Source: Acidimicrobiaceae bacterium (GTDB lineage: Bacteria; Actinomycetota; Acidimicrobiia; Acidimicrobiales; Aldehydirespiratoraceae). From it: a stretch of DNA of 64,000 nt. The stretch's first letter is position 1, and each line of letters starts with the position of its first letter. Positions 8,963 to 17,363 of the stretch are shown here, one piece after another. Location: positions 31,235-95,234 of the forward strand of contig VXYK01000061.1 in NCBI GenBank assembly GCA_009845995.1. The letters are read 5' to 3'. The notes under the pieces are model-generated. The model saw nothing but the letters and a program-made list of their open reading frames with translations. It had not been told where the DNA came from and made no database searches. Position numbers and translations under genes: made by a program.

Positions 8963-9562
8963 ATGGCAGGCCCACTCCCCATGCGTTTCGTGCGCTCGTT
9001 CACGAGTGCAGACGATCTTCCGCATGTGCATGCGGAAGTCGCTCTGGTGGGTCGCAGCAACGTCGGAAAGTCGTCGCTGATCAACGCGCTGGCGCAACGC
9101 AAATCCCTCGCCAGGACATCCAAGTCGCCGGGCGCGACCAGGCTATTGAACGCCTTCGAGGTTGGCGGCTCAGATTCGGGGCGTTGGCTGATGGACCTGC
9201 CCGGCTACGGCTTCGCGAAGGTGTCCAAGACCGAGCAGCAGAGATGGGCTGAGATGCTCAACACCTACATCGAAGAACGGGAGAACCTCGTCTCGGTCCT
9301 GCTGCTCATTGACTCCGAGATCGGGCCCACCGCTCTCGACTTGCAAACCTGCCAGTGGCTTGAGCATCTCAACCGTGAAATCTGTTTCGTCGCGACCAAA
9401 GCGGACAAGGTCCGCCCCGCCAAATCTAAAAAGCGCCGTGTTGACCTGGCTCAAAAACTCGGGGTCGACAAGTCCGAAATCACCTGGGTCAGCGCCAACA
9501 AGGGCACCGGCATCGCCGAGCTGCGCAGGCGCATCAGCGGCCTTCTGGAGATTCGCGGTTGA
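8963..9562 (+). CDS. engB: Ribosome biogenesis GTPase YsxC/EngB
   Basis: Small TrmE-Era-type GTPase of the EngB/YsxC/YihA family, needed in many bacteria for large-subunit ribosome assembly. About 199 residues, the usual length. The G motifs are visible: GRSNVGKSS (G1), DLPGYGFAKV (G3), TKAD (G4) and SANKG (G5). ATG 8963 is taken as start; ATG 8981 (MRFVRSF) is an equally possible one. It lies 39 bp after the hydrolase gene and is a housekeeping gene inside otherwise accessory surroundings. Confidence 0.93.
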   Translation: MAGPLPMRFVRSFTSADDLPHVHAEVALVGRSNVGKSSLINALAQRKSLARTSKSPGATRLLNAFEVGGSDSGRWLMDLPGYGFAKVSKTEQQRWAEMLNTYIEERENLVSVLLLIDSEIGPTALDLQTCQWLEHLNREICFVATKADKVRPAKSKKRRVDLAQKLGVDKSEITWVSANKGTGIAELRRRISGLLEIRG

Positions 9563-9568
9563 CCCCGA

Positions 9569-9841
9569 TCAGTCGACAGAAATCTGGGCCATCAACGCGG
9601 CCCGCTGTTCATCGAAGGTGTCGAGGTCCATCTGACCGTCGTCGTAGCGGCGGTGCAGATCCTCGATACGGGCCATTACGTCATCGTTCGACAACTTGGG
9701 GCCGTCGTCGACTACTTCTTCGGTATCGGAATCGTCGCCATACTCGCTCTTGTCGAGGCGCTTCTCTCTTTTGGCCTGTGCTTTGGCCTTTTTGGCCATG
9801 TCACGCTGCCGTTTCGCAAAACTGGATCGTCCGGTTGCCAT
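9569..9841 (-). CDS. Small conserved protein with Lys-rich N-terminus and SHOCT-like tail
   Basis: A 90-residue protein starting at ATG 9841 (AGGAG at good distance) rather than at the longer upstream frame, which lacks an SD. Residues 5-32 are strongly basic and helical (KRQRDMAKKAKAQAKREKR), the middle is acidic (GDDSDTEEVVDDG), and the C-terminal 30 residues (IEDLHRRYDDGQMDLDTFD) resemble the SHOCT helical motif. Function is unknown; nucleic acid or membrane contact through the basic helix is possible. It is convergent with engB, 6 bp apart. Confidence 0.7.
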   Translation of the reverse strand: MATGRSSFAKRQRDMAKKAKAQAKREKRLDKSEYGDDSDTEEVVDDGPKLSNDDVMARIEDLHRRYDDGQMDLDTFDEQRAALMAQISVD

Positions 9842-9945
9842 TGCGGGCTCCTCTCCGGTCGACGACGCATTGACCTTGACCGACTGTTGAGGGTACGAGC
9901 ACCGATGCCTATTCTCCAACGAACCGGCGCGATAAGTTGTGTGGC

Positions 9946-11178
9946 GTGAGTACCGATACGAAACCCGATCAGCTGGCGTTGCACCGGCCAGAGACATATG
10001 TCGACGCGCCTCCGCACGACCTTTTCACGCGTCTGCGTCGTGAGGAACCTGTGGTATTTCAAGAGATGGAAGACGAGCCCGGCTACTGGGCGGTGTTACG
10101 CCACGCCGACGTGATGCACGTCGCCAAACACCCTGAGATTTTCTCGGCCCACGAGGGAGGCGTGGTCATTGAGGACCTGGACCCGCCCGGTCTCGCGCAG
10201 ATGCGGGACATGTTGTTGGCCATGGATCCGCCTCGTCACACCGCCTACCGACGACCCATCTCTCCAGAGTTCAAAGCCCGGGTGATCGGCGCGATGGAAG
10301 AGCGAATCCGCACCATCACAACAGAGATCCTCGACCGCGCCGAGGTTCTGGCTGAACAAGCAGAGGGTCGCGAGGTCGAGTTCGTCCACGACGTTTGCGC
10401 CCATCTGCCCAGCCAGGTCGTCGGCGAACTCATGGGGTTGCCACAAGAGGATTGGCCCGAGATCCACGCCATGGCCGAACGCAACAGCGGCGGTCAGGAT
10501 CCCGATATAGCCGCCGCAGAGGAACGCGGCTCATCGAGCATCGACATGGCCATGTACGCCATGGCGTTCGCAGCCAAACGTCGGAACGAACCATTGCAGG
10601 GTGATCTGACCGACCTGCTTTTGGGTACGGAGTTCGACGGCAAGTTGATGACCGACGTCGACTTCGGTCGTTTCTTCGTGCAGTTGGTCACTGCGGGCAA
10701 CGACACCACCCGCACCATGCTGTCGAGCGGTCTGCTCGCCCTTCTGCAACATCCCGACCAGTTGCAACTCCTGCGCGCCGACCGGGCACTGATTCCCAAA
10801 GCTGTCGAGGAGATCCTGCGTTGGGCCAACCCTCTGCATTATTTCCGGCGCACCGCCCTTGTGGACACCGAACTCGGCGGCAAGTCAATTGCCGCAGGCG
10901 ACAAGGTCGCGATGATCTACACGTCCGCCAACCGCGACGAAGCTGTATTCGAAAACCCACAAGAGTTCGACATCACCCGAGACCCCAACCATCATCTCTC
11001 CTTTGGTTTCGGCACGCATTTCTGCCTCGGAGTTCACTTGGCGCGCCTTGAGGGTCGAGTTTTTTTCGACGAGGTCCTCAAACGCTGGTCACACATCGAG
11101 TTGACCGGCGAACCGAGACGTCAGCAGTCGAACCTCAACAACTCCCTGAAACACCTCCCGGTCCGCCTAGTTCGCTAG
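9946..11178 (+). CDS. Cytochrome P450
   Basis: Soluble bacterial class I P450 of about 410 residues, catalysing monooxygenation with electrons from a ferredoxin. Signatures: I-helix [10 protein letters not shown]-helix EEILR, and heme loop [15 protein letters not shown] with the Cys thiolate ligand. GTG 9946 ([10 protein letters not shown]) is preferred over TTG 9937; neither has a clear SD, so the mRNA may be short-leadered. It is isolated from any ferredoxin or reductase gene and overlaps the convergent SDR gene by 4 bp at its 3' end. Substrate not predictable. Confidence 0.93.
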   Translation: MSTDTKPDQLALHRPETYVDAPPHDLFTRLRREEPVVFQEMEDEPGYWAVLRHADVMHVAKHPEIFSAHEGGVVIEDLDPPGLAQMRDMLLAMDPPRHTAYRRPISPEFKARVIGAMEERIRTITTEILDRAEVLAEQAEGREVEFVHDVCAHLPSQVVGELMGLPQEDWPEIHAMAERNSGGQDPDIAAAEERGSSSIDMAMYAMAFAAKRRNEPLQGDLTDLLLGTEFDGKLMTDVDFGRFFVQLVTAGNDTTRTMLSSGLLALLQHPDQLQLLRADRALIPKAVEEILRWANPLHYFRRTALVDTELGGKSIAAGDKVAMIYTSANRDEAVFENPQEFDITRDPNHHLSFGFGTHFCLGVHLARLEGRVFFDEVLKRWSHIELTGEPRRQQSNLNNSLKHLPVRLVR

Positions 11179-11990
11179 TCCCGCGCCCACGCGGTGTTTT
11201 CGGCGACGGTGGACAGGCCACCCCCGACGGGTACGACCGCGCCGGTGACATAGGAAGCGGCAGCAGACGCCAGGTAAATCGCTACTCCGGCCATGTCATC
11301 AGGCATGCCGATCCTGCCGAGGGGTACGTCTCGGGCAATACCGGCACGAGCCTTGGGATCGTTGAGGGCAAAGGCCATCATCTGGGAATCGAAGGGCCCG
11401 GGGGCGATGGCGTTGACCGTGATGTGCTCACCGGCCAGTTGTTTGGCAAGGTGGCGGGTCAGCATGTGCACCGCTGCTTTCGACGACGAATAAGAGAACG
11501 TGTCCATATCCGGTGGAGTCAGTCCGTTGACCGAACCTGTGTTGATAATTCGGGCTGGGTGTGACTCTTGGGCAGCAGCGCGAAGCAGCGGCAGCAACCG
11601 TTGAGTGAGAAAGAACACTCCTCGGACATTCACGTTCATGACCTTGTCCCAACCCTGCGCGCTGAAGTCGTCCAGCGGTTGACCCCACGACGCACCCGCG
11701 TTGTTGACCAGAATGTCCAGCGAATCCCAGCGTTCGTTGACAGCGGCGGCAAGATGATCGATGCCCTCGTCAGTGGAGAGGTCGCTGGGAACTGCGATGC
11801 AGGTGCCTTTCGTTGACATCTCATCAGCGGACGCCGTGACCTGTTCGATTTTGCGAGCGGTGATGATCACGTCACATCCGGCGTCGAGCAACCCCTCCGC
11901 GATCATCCTGCCGATACCTCGACTACCGCCTGTGACAACGGCACGCCGACCCTCGAGGCCGAACAGCGACGTGATGCGATTGATGTCCAT
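11175..11990 (-). CDS. Short-chain dehydrogenase/reductase
   Basis: Classical SDR of 271 residues, an NAD(P)-dependent oxidoreductase acting on alcohols or ketones. The nucleotide motif TGGSRGIG is near the N-terminus, followed by NNAG, the catalytic Ser (NTGSVNG) and YSSSK. The C-terminus has the usual VTGAVVPVGGG. ATG 11990 has AAGGAG 9 bp upstream. It runs convergent to the P450, so the two are not co-transcribed. Substrate unknown. Confidence 0.92.
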   Translation of the reverse strand: MDINRITSLFGLEGRRAVVTGGSRGIGRMIAEGLLDAGCDVIITARKIEQVTASADEMSTKGTCIAVPSDLSTDEGIDHLAAAVNERWDSLDILVNNAGASWGQPLDDFSAQGWDKVMNVNVRGVFFLTQRLLPLLRAAAQESHPARIINTGSVNGLTPPDMDTFSYSSSKAAVHMLTRHLAKQLAGEHITVNAIAPGPFDSQMMAFALNDPKARAGIARDVPLGRIGMPDDMAGVAIYLASAAASYVTGAVVPVGGGLSTVAENTAWARD

Positions 11991-12052
11991 AAGAAACTCC
12001 TTAACGATCCGCAGACCTGCGCAAGCACCCTAACGCCCATAAACTCCGAGCC

Positions 12053-12763
12053 ATGCCAACAACAACAGACCAAGCAATATCTAGCGCCTCAGGCGACATT
12101 CCCTCAATCTTGTGCACTCCCGACAGCGGCAGCGGACCCGGTGTCGTGCTGATCCAGGAGATCTTCGGGGTCAACGACTATATCCTCAGCGTTGCCGAGC
12201 GTCTCGCCAACGAGGGCTACGTCGTGCTGGCGCCCCACATGTACTGGCGGATCCAGCACCCGTTCCGTGTTGACGCCCGCGGCCCCGAGGACTTGGGGCC
12301 AGCCTTCGAAATCGCCAATCAGCACCCTCCTGAAGACGGCGTCGCCGACATCGGCGCTGCACTGGATCATCTGTCAAGCCGCTCCGAGGTACGGGGCGGC
12401 GTTGCGGTGATGGGGTTCTGCTTCGGCGGCTCGATGACCTATCTGGCGGCAGCAGCCCACGAACCGACCTGCGCGGTCTCGTACTACGGATCGATGATCG
12501 GCGAGAACCTCGACAAGGCTCCTGGGATCACCTGCCCGATCTTGTTCCACTTCGGCGATGACGATCCTTTCCTGCCCAACGAGCACGTGGACGGCCTTCG
12601 CGCAGCCACCGAAGGGATGGACAACGTTGAGATCCTGGTGCAAGAGGGGGCTGGTCATGCTTTCGACAACGACAAGAACCCGATGTTCGCCAACCCGTCG
12701 GCCGCGGCCGCTTCCTGGGCCCGCACGTCAGCCTTCCTCAGAAACCACCTGAACGCTTCTTGA
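12053..12763 (+). CDS. Dienelactone hydrolase family protein
   Basis: A 236-residue alpha/beta hydrolase of the DLH family. The nucleophile elbow GFCFGGS carries Cys, characteristic of dienelactone hydrolase; DDDPFLP and GAGHAFDN supply the Asp and His of the triad. Members open dienelactones from (chloro)catechol breakdown or act as general esterases. No catechol ortho-cleavage genes are adjacent, so the exact substrate is open. It stands alone between two minus-strand genes; the TauD gene converges 7 bp downstream. Confidence 0.9.
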   Translation: MPTTTDQAISSASGDIPSILCTPDSGSGPGVVLIQEIFGVNDYILSVAERLANEGYVVLAPHMYWRIQHPFRVDARGPEDLGPAFEIANQHPPEDGVADIGAALDHLSSRSEVRGGVAVMGFCFGGSMTYLAAAAHEPTCAVSYYGSMIGENLDKAPGITCPILFHFGDDDPFLPNEHVDGLRAATEGMDNVEILVQEGAGHAFDNDKNPMFANPSAAAASWARTSAFLRNHLNAS

Positions 12764-12770
12764 ACGCTCC

Positions 12771-13646
12771 TTAAAACTCGTATCCGCCGATGCCGTAGAA
12801 ACCGCTCGAGGCGGTCTTCGGGGTGCGGTGCCGGGGCAGAATCTCCGCGTCATCGGGCGGAGTTGGATCGTCACCGAGCACCGTGGCGCGGCGTAAGACC
12901 CTCCGCTCAGAAGTGTCGTCAACCACTGAGTGCAAAGTAACCCGTTCATCCCAGAGCACCACATCGCCCACGTTCCAACGCCAGCGGCAACTGAACTTCA
13001 CCTGCTCCTCCCAGCGGAACAGGAAAGACAGGAGATTTTGTGATTCGGGCCTCGAGAGCTGCGGGATTCGCCGACTGAACTGCTTGTTGACATACAGGCT
13101 CCTGCGCCCCGTATCCGGATGCACCCGCACCACGGGATGCTCTGCCGCGGGTGCTCCGCCGGTGCGCGTGTCCTCATGCAGACAGGTCAACCCTTCAAGG
13201 AACTGCTTCATTGCCACCGACAGCGAGTCGTAGACCTCGTAGCAGTTGATCCACATCGTGTCGCCACCCCACGGCGGGGACTCGACCATGTGCAACAGCG
13301 CGGCGACGGGAGGATGGTCCGAGCACGTGAAGTCGGTGTGCCAGACATCGGCTTTGGGGGTCGTCGAGGTGTCCAGCACGATCACTTCGGGAATCTCAGG
13401 ATCGACCTTGTCGAGGTAGGGGTGAACCTCAAGCGGGCCGAACGCCGCCGCAATGTCGCGAAGACCCTCGGCGGTCGGATCCAACCCCGGCATGAAAAGG
13501 ACCAGATTCTCGTTCAATGCCTTCTTCAACTCGTCGGCAACAGCACTGACCGCACTGAAATCGAGCCCGATGACTTCGGCTCCGAGCGAGCCGGCAATCG
13601 GTCGCACCTCAAGCTTGGCGGGAGTTGCCACAGACGATGATCCCAT
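12771..13646 (-). CDS. TauD/TfdA-family Fe(II)/2-oxoglutarate dioxygenase
   Basis: A 291-residue non-heme iron dioxygenase coupling 2-oxoglutarate decarboxylation to substrate hydroxylation. The iron ligands are visible as VWHTDF (HxD) and the distal His in WDERVTLHSVVDD; the Arg that binds 2-oxoglutarate is probably in the following RRVLRR. ATG 13646 (MGSSSVATPAK) is chosen because the upstream extension of the frame reads into AT-rich promoter DNA. Family members hydroxylate taurine, 2,4-D, alkyl sulfates and similar; specificity is not readable. It diverges from the toxin gene. Confidence 0.9.
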   Translation of the reverse strand: MGSSSVATPAKLEVRPIAGSLGAEVIGLDFSAVSAVADELKKALNENLVLFMPGLDPTAEGLRDIAAAFGPLEVHPYLDKVDPEIPEVIVLDTSTTPKADVWHTDFTCSDHPPVAALLHMVESPPWGGDTMWINCYEVYDSLSVAMKQFLEGLTCLHEDTRTGGAPAAEHPVVRVHPDTGRRSLYVNKQFSRRIPQLSRPESQNLLSFLFRWEEQVKFSCRWRWNVGDVVLWDERVTLHSVVDDTSERRVLRRATVLGDDPTPPDDAEILPRHRTPKTASSGFYGIGGYEF

Positions 13647-13763
13647 GGGACCAACCCTACCGTCCCCGGTGGAGCCGATGAAATTCGAGTCAATAACACG
13701 CTCTCCGTCGAAACTGGACAACACTGAATTTCTTGCCGCGTAGTATACAGTCCAGTGCATATG

Positions 13764-13780
13764 TGGTAGAATACATTTTT
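13764..13780 (+). promoter_or_regulatory. Extended -10 promoter for the toxin-antitoxin pair, leaderless mRNA likely
   Basis: TGGTAGAAT (13764-13772) fits an extended -10 (TGnTAnnnT) in an unusually AT-rich stretch. The predicted start point, 7 bp downstream at about 13779-13781, falls on the toxin ATG at 13781. No SD precedes that ATG, which supports a leaderless transcript. GTATAC and GAATAC flanks could bind the antitoxin. Inferred from sequence only. Confidence 0.45.
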
Positions 13781-14218
13781 ATGGATGTGCGGTTACACCC
13801 CTTATTCCAGGATTGGCTTGAGGACCTTGCCGACCCTTCTGGCCCTGATGAGCTGTTCGATGTGTATATCGAGGTGATGGCACTGATATCTGCACTAGAA
13901 GAGTTCGGACGTGACCTCGGTGACCCCGAATGCCATCCCGTCGTGACAGCGAGCTACGACTTGCACGCTCTGCGCCGCTCCCCACCGACCAGTACGACGC
14001 CTTATGCACAAGGACCTCCGGTGCTAAGGATCCTCTTCGGGTATGTGCGCAGCGAAGATCGCCAAGAAGTGGCGGTGGTGGCGCTCGGCGGCGACAAAAT
14101 CTGGCTCGGGAATGCCTGGTATCCAGCAAACGTCACCCAGGCGCAGGACAGAATCGACCAATGGTGCCAAATTCATCCTGGATTCAAACCGCTTATGAGA
14201 AGAGGAGGTCTGAGGTGA
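13781..14218 (+). CDS. HigB/Gp49-like toxin of a type II TA system
   Basis: A 145-residue protein resembling the phage-derived Gp49/HigB branch of RelE-type mRNA interferases: short N-terminal helices, the basic strand YDLHALRRS, then the core VLRILFGYVRSEDRQEVAVVALGGDK and a C-terminal helix. It is longer than typical HigB (about 100-120). Identification rests on this layout and on the HTH antitoxin gene 58 bp downstream, the toxin-first order of higBA loci. ATG 13781 follows an AT-rich promoter. The encoded activity would be ribosome-dependent mRNA cleavage, blocked by the antitoxin. Confidence 0.72.
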   Translation: MDVRLHPLFQDWLEDLADPSGPDELFDVYIEVMALISALEEFGRDLGDPECHPVVTASYDLHALRRSPPTSTTPYAQGPPVLRILFGYVRSEDRQEVAVVALGGDKIWLGNAWYPANVTQAQDRIDQWCQIHPGFKPLMRRGGLR

Positions 14219-14242
14219 CCAAGAACTGAGCGGAGCGAGAAG

Positions 14243-14282
14243 GAAGATACGAGATGAACAAGAAAGAAGATACGAGATGAAC
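14243..14282 (+). repeat. Duplicated translation-start segment before the antitoxin gene
   Basis: GAAGATACGAGATGAAC occurs at 14243-14259 and again, identical, at 14266-14282 (period 23 bp). Each copy contains an ATG: the first opens an 8-codon leader frame, the second is the antitoxin start. The duplication also copies the purine-rich ribosome-binding stretch. Confidence 0.85.
14254..14280 (+). CDS. Eight-codon leader ORF coupled to the antitoxin start
   Basis: ATG 14254 reads MNKKEDTR and stops at TGA 14278-14280, overlapping the antitoxin ATG (14277) as ATGA. AAGGAAG upstream would serve it well. It arises from the duplicated start segment. If translated, it would hand terminating ribosomes to the antitoxin start. 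Whether it is used is unknown. Confidence 0.4.
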   Translation: MNKKEDTR

Positions 14283-14726
14283 GAGAAAGTTGAGGCCATC
14301 ATTGTCCCCGTTGATGAGGCCGATATCGAAGATGTGGCCGATAGCGCATGGGAGCGCGACGACCGGCCAGACAGGTTCTACGACAAGATCAACAGAGACC
14401 CGAAAGCAGTTGCACGTTTCGAAAGCGTGCTAGCCGAGATAGCTGAGCACCAGACGACCCTGGCTCAAGTACGCAAAGCCAAGCTGCTGACGCAGACGAC
14501 CATTGGGAGGCTGCTTGATATGGACCAGTCTGAAGTGTCCCGTCTAGAGCGCCGCAGCGATGTTCTACTGTCCACCCTGCGATCCTTCATCCAAGCCGCA
14601 GGAGGAGACCTCCATCTGATCGCGACGTTCCCCGACTCGGGACCGGTCCAACTCCTCGTGGGTGAAACCGCCTCAGAAGCTGACGAGAACCGCTCTAGGC
14701 GCTCCGATCAGACAGCCAAAGTCTGA
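14277..14726 (+). CDS. HigA-like XRE-family antitoxin
   Basis: A 149-residue DNA-binding antitoxin. The HTH of the XRE class is in residues ~60-100 (TLAQVRKAKLLTQTTIGRLL then MDQSEVSRLERRSD); the strand-forming C-terminal part (GGDLHLIATFPDSGPVQLLVG) is typical of HigA/XRE antitoxins paired with Gp49 toxins. It would bind the toxin and repress the shared promoter. The start is fixed by the duplicated purine-rich segment and the ATGA coupling. A low-homology polar tail (DENRSRRSDQ) ends the protein. Confidence 0.8.
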   Translation: MNEKVEAIIVPVDEADIEDVADSAWERDDRPDRFYDKINRDPKAVARFESVLAEIAEHQTTLAQVRKAKLLTQTTIGRLLDMDQSEVSRLERRSDVLLSTLRSFIQAAGGDLHLIATFPDSGPVQLLVGETASEADENRSRRSDQTAKV

Positions 14727-14859
14727 GCCAGCCTCGACTGCATGACCAACTGCCATCCCAAACAGCTCCTAATCTTTGAATGTCGGTCTTGTAGTAACCA
14801 ACGTTATTCGCCGAGCACAAACGGACTAAAGAGATCGTGGCTTGGGGTGGTGGCGGCGA

Positions 14860-16140
14860 TCAGGATTCCAGGGTGACGCCGTAGTGGTCTATGTAGTCAG
14901 AGAAGTCGTCTCGCAGCCGCGACTCATCAAGACCGAGCCGTGACGCCTCATAGCGATGAGGTCCGAACTTCCCTTTCGGCTTGTCGGCTAGATAAGCGGG
15001 AACGGATTCAGCCATCTCCTCGGGAAACGGTATGTTGAGGTGTTCGTAGGCTCGCCTGATCGCGCCAACCGGATCGGACATGAGGTCGACAAAGTGAATG
15101 TCGGCCATCTGCTGAGCAGGTACAGCTCCTGACTCCCGCTGCGCGATCACGCCGCTCAACATGAATTGATACGCCAACGTCATCAACGGGCCGCGACCAG
15201 CCATGTCGACCGCGTCGCTGCGCATCCAGTGCAGCACCCCGGTCAGGTTGGCGGAGGAACCGATGAACTTCAACGGGTCGCGGTGAGTGTGGATCAGTTT
15301 GGCGTCGGGGTACTGCGCCAACAGCTCAGGAAGCGAACCAAGGTGAGCGGGGGATTTCAACAGGAACGTCTGAGGTTCACCGTCGAGATACTGCATCGTC
15401 TGCAAAAACCCCTTGTGGAACGCATAAATTGCGGTCATGGCCTGGGTGTCGTGACGACTCTCAACATCGCCAAGTCCATGCATCATCGCCCAATGCCAAC
15501 TCCGGAATTCAGGTTGGACGAAGTGCAGGCATTCGCATGGCAGATCGCTGCGCAGTTCGTGCATGGTGATGAATTCAGGGTGCACGTCAGCCCAGAACTC
15601 CTGTTCCGGTTCGCTGATCTGCAGCGCCGTGCCGTCGCCAGTATCGGGGAGCGGACCCAGCGGATGATGTGCCTCATGCGCGATCACCGGGCGCAGACCG
15701 GGGTCGAGGGCCAGAAGCTCCAATAGGATGGAGGTGCCGGTCCGAGGCGGTCCGAGAATGAACACCGGGGCAACCACCGGCTCACTTCGAATCGACGGAT
15801 GCCGTTGCCAAAGATCGACGAGTCGCAATCGTGTCTGGAGGTTTCTCAAGATCTCTCCGCGCGCTGAGAGCCGGCCGAAAACCGTCAGCGCCGCGTTCTC
15901 CTCCAGCGCAGCCACCATCGCCCGGTAGCCGGTTTCCCAGCCGTGTTCGTCTCCAAAGTCCGAGCAACCAACTGAACCGGCGGCCGTCTCAAGCATCTCG
16001 TCGGGATCGAGCGGCACCATGAGGCTCGCAGAGCCGACCGCATCACCGAACAAGTTGAGCCGACGAAGCCAATCCGGATGCACAAGCCCGCCGGTGTTCA
16101 TGTGCGCGCCTTCGTCGGTCGCAGGATTATTCGGCACCAT
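14860..16140 (-). CDS. Sulfotransferase family protein
   Basis: A 426-residue cytoplasmic protein of the Sulfotransfer_3 type, transferring sulfate from PAPS to a small molecule or lipid. The 5'-phosphosulfate loop is FILGPPRTGTS and the 3'-phosphate region is LIHTHRDPLKFIGSSANL. ATG 16140 overlaps the upstream MFS gene by 14 bp; ATG 16101 (MNTGGLVHPDW), with GAAGG in front, is an alternative start. Co-transcription with the MFS gene suggests modification and export of one compound, but that is only inferred. Downstream, 14727-14859 holds nothing I recognise. Confidence 0.88.
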   Translation of the reverse strand: MVPNNPATDEGAHMNTGGLVHPDWLRRLNLFGDAVGSASLMVPLDPDEMLETAAGSVGCSDFGDEHGWETGYRAMVAALEENAALTVFGRLSARGEILRNLQTRLRLVDLWQRHPSIRSEPVVAPVFILGPPRTGTSILLELLALDPGLRPVIAHEAHHPLGPLPDTGDGTALQISEPEQEFWADVHPEFITMHELRSDLPCECLHFVQPEFRSWHWAMMHGLGDVESRHDTQAMTAIYAFHKGFLQTMQYLDGEPQTFLLKSPAHLGSLPELLAQYPDAKLIHTHRDPLKFIGSSANLTGVLHWMRSDAVDMAGRGPLMTLAYQFMLSGVIAQRESGAVPAQQMADIHFVDLMSDPVGAIRRAYEHLNIPFPEEMAESVPAYLADKPKGKFGPHRYEASRLGLDESRLRDDFSDYIDHYGVTLES

Positions 16141-17332
16141 TCGGTCTTCCCGTCTCTCCGATCACGAACACGATCCATGAGAGCCCGAATCCCAAGGTGA
16201 TGGCAAGCGCGACGGCCGAGGCACCCAGGCCTATCGATTGCGCCGCCCATCCAACGATTACCGGCCCCGCCAGCCTCCCGACACCCGCGGCCATGCTGAA
16301 TCCGGCGATGAACGGCCCGTGGGCATCGTCTGGGGCAAGATCGGTCGACATCGTCAGCATCGAACCCGAACTCAGCCCGTTGCCCACACCGATCACGACT
16401 CCGGCGACAACCGCTTCGCTCGCCGAGCCTGCAACACCCAACAACAGCAAACCGAACGCCATCAGGCTGAATGCCGGCACCATCGAATAGAGCCTCCCGA
16501 AGCGGTCCATAATGAACCCGGAGACGGGGAAGAGAAGAAAGTCCGCCGCGGTGCCGACCGCCACCAGCGCACCTATCGCTATCGGAGACAGTTCCAGTCG
16601 GAACCCGATCAGAGGGATCACCACGTAACGTCCCTCGCGGGCGGCCATGATCAGCATCGGACCCAGCGAGGCCCTAGCCAGAAGTCTCCTGTGGCGAAGC
16701 AGGGCCACTCGGACCCTCGGTTGCTCGGCTTGACGATGGCGGTTGTCGTTGGGATCAGCGCCGCCCGGCAGTGCGATCCAAAACAAACCGATGGCGGTGA
16801 TCGCCGCGGCCAGCACGAATGCCGACTCGGGGCCCCACATCTCGTACACCCACCCACCCAGAGGGGGCCCAATCACGAAAGTGAAGCGGTGCGCGCCTCC
16901 CACCAGCGACATCACCCGGCCTCTTACCCCCACATCAACGCTGCGAGCGATATAGACCTGTCGAGACTGCCGGGTTCCCGACATTCCGATTCCTTCGGCC
17001 GTCCGCAATACGACGAGCGCAATCGCCAGCCCAGTGAATCCGAACGCCAGAACCACCGCCGCCTGTATCGCAATGGATACAAACATCAAGGCGTCGTTGC
17101 CGAATCGTTGACCGAACACCGAGGCAGGGAGCCCTCCGAGTGCAGAACCCACGCCGACAGCACCGATTATCACACCGACGAGCGACAGGCTGATTCCTCG
17201 CTCAATGAGATACAAGGGCAACACAGGCAGCAACACCGTCGCGCCGAGCATCGGCAAAGTCCAGGGAAGATAGACGGGAACGGCCAGCCTTCGCAGTTCC
17301 GCCGTGAGCCCGGGTCCTTGGACAGCAGTCAC
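16127..17332 (-). CDS. MFS transporter
   Basis: A 401-residue integral membrane protein with about twelve hydrophobic segments and MFS landmarks: a pseudo-symmetric halves layout, FGQRFGNDALMF after helix 2, and MDRFGRLYSMVP in the second half. It is probably a drug or metabolite exporter of the DHA1 type. It starts from GTG 17332 and overlaps the sulfotransferase gene. The LysR gene lies 31 bp upstream on the same strand, so the three may form one transcript. Substrate unknown. Confidence 0.87.
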   Translation of the reverse strand: MTAVQGPGLTAELRRLAVPVYLPWTLPMLGATVLLPVLPLYLIERGISLSLVGVIIGAVGVGSALGGLPASVFGQRFGNDALMFVSIAIQAAVVLAFGFTGLAIALVVLRTAEGIGMSGTRQSRQVYIARSVDVGVRGRVMSLVGGAHRFTFVIGPPLGGWVYEMWGPESAFVLAAAITAIGLFWIALPGGADPNDNRHRQAEQPRVRVALLRHRRLLARASLGPMLIMAAREGRYVVIPLIGFRLELSPIAIGALVAVGTAADFLLFPVSGFIMDRFGRLYSMVPAFSLMAFGLLLLGVAGSASEAVVAGVVIGVGNGLSSGSMLTMSTDLAPDDAHGPFIAGFSMAAGVGRLAGPVIVGWAAQSIGLGASAVALAITLGFGLSWIVFVIGETGRPNGAE

Positions 17333-17363
17333 GACTGCAGCGCCAGTACGGAGACGGTCCTGG

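Noticed and set aside
14727..14859. Searched for a tRNA or small RNA in the gap after the antitoxin gene and in other gaps
   Set aside because: No cloverleaf, T-loop GTTCxANNC pattern in context, or strong terminator was found; no RNA gene is supported in the window.
16101..16140. Overlap of the sulfotransferase and MFS genes as a frameshifted fusion
   Set aside because: Both proteins are complete, with separate starts and stops; a 14-bp overlap is ordinary here.
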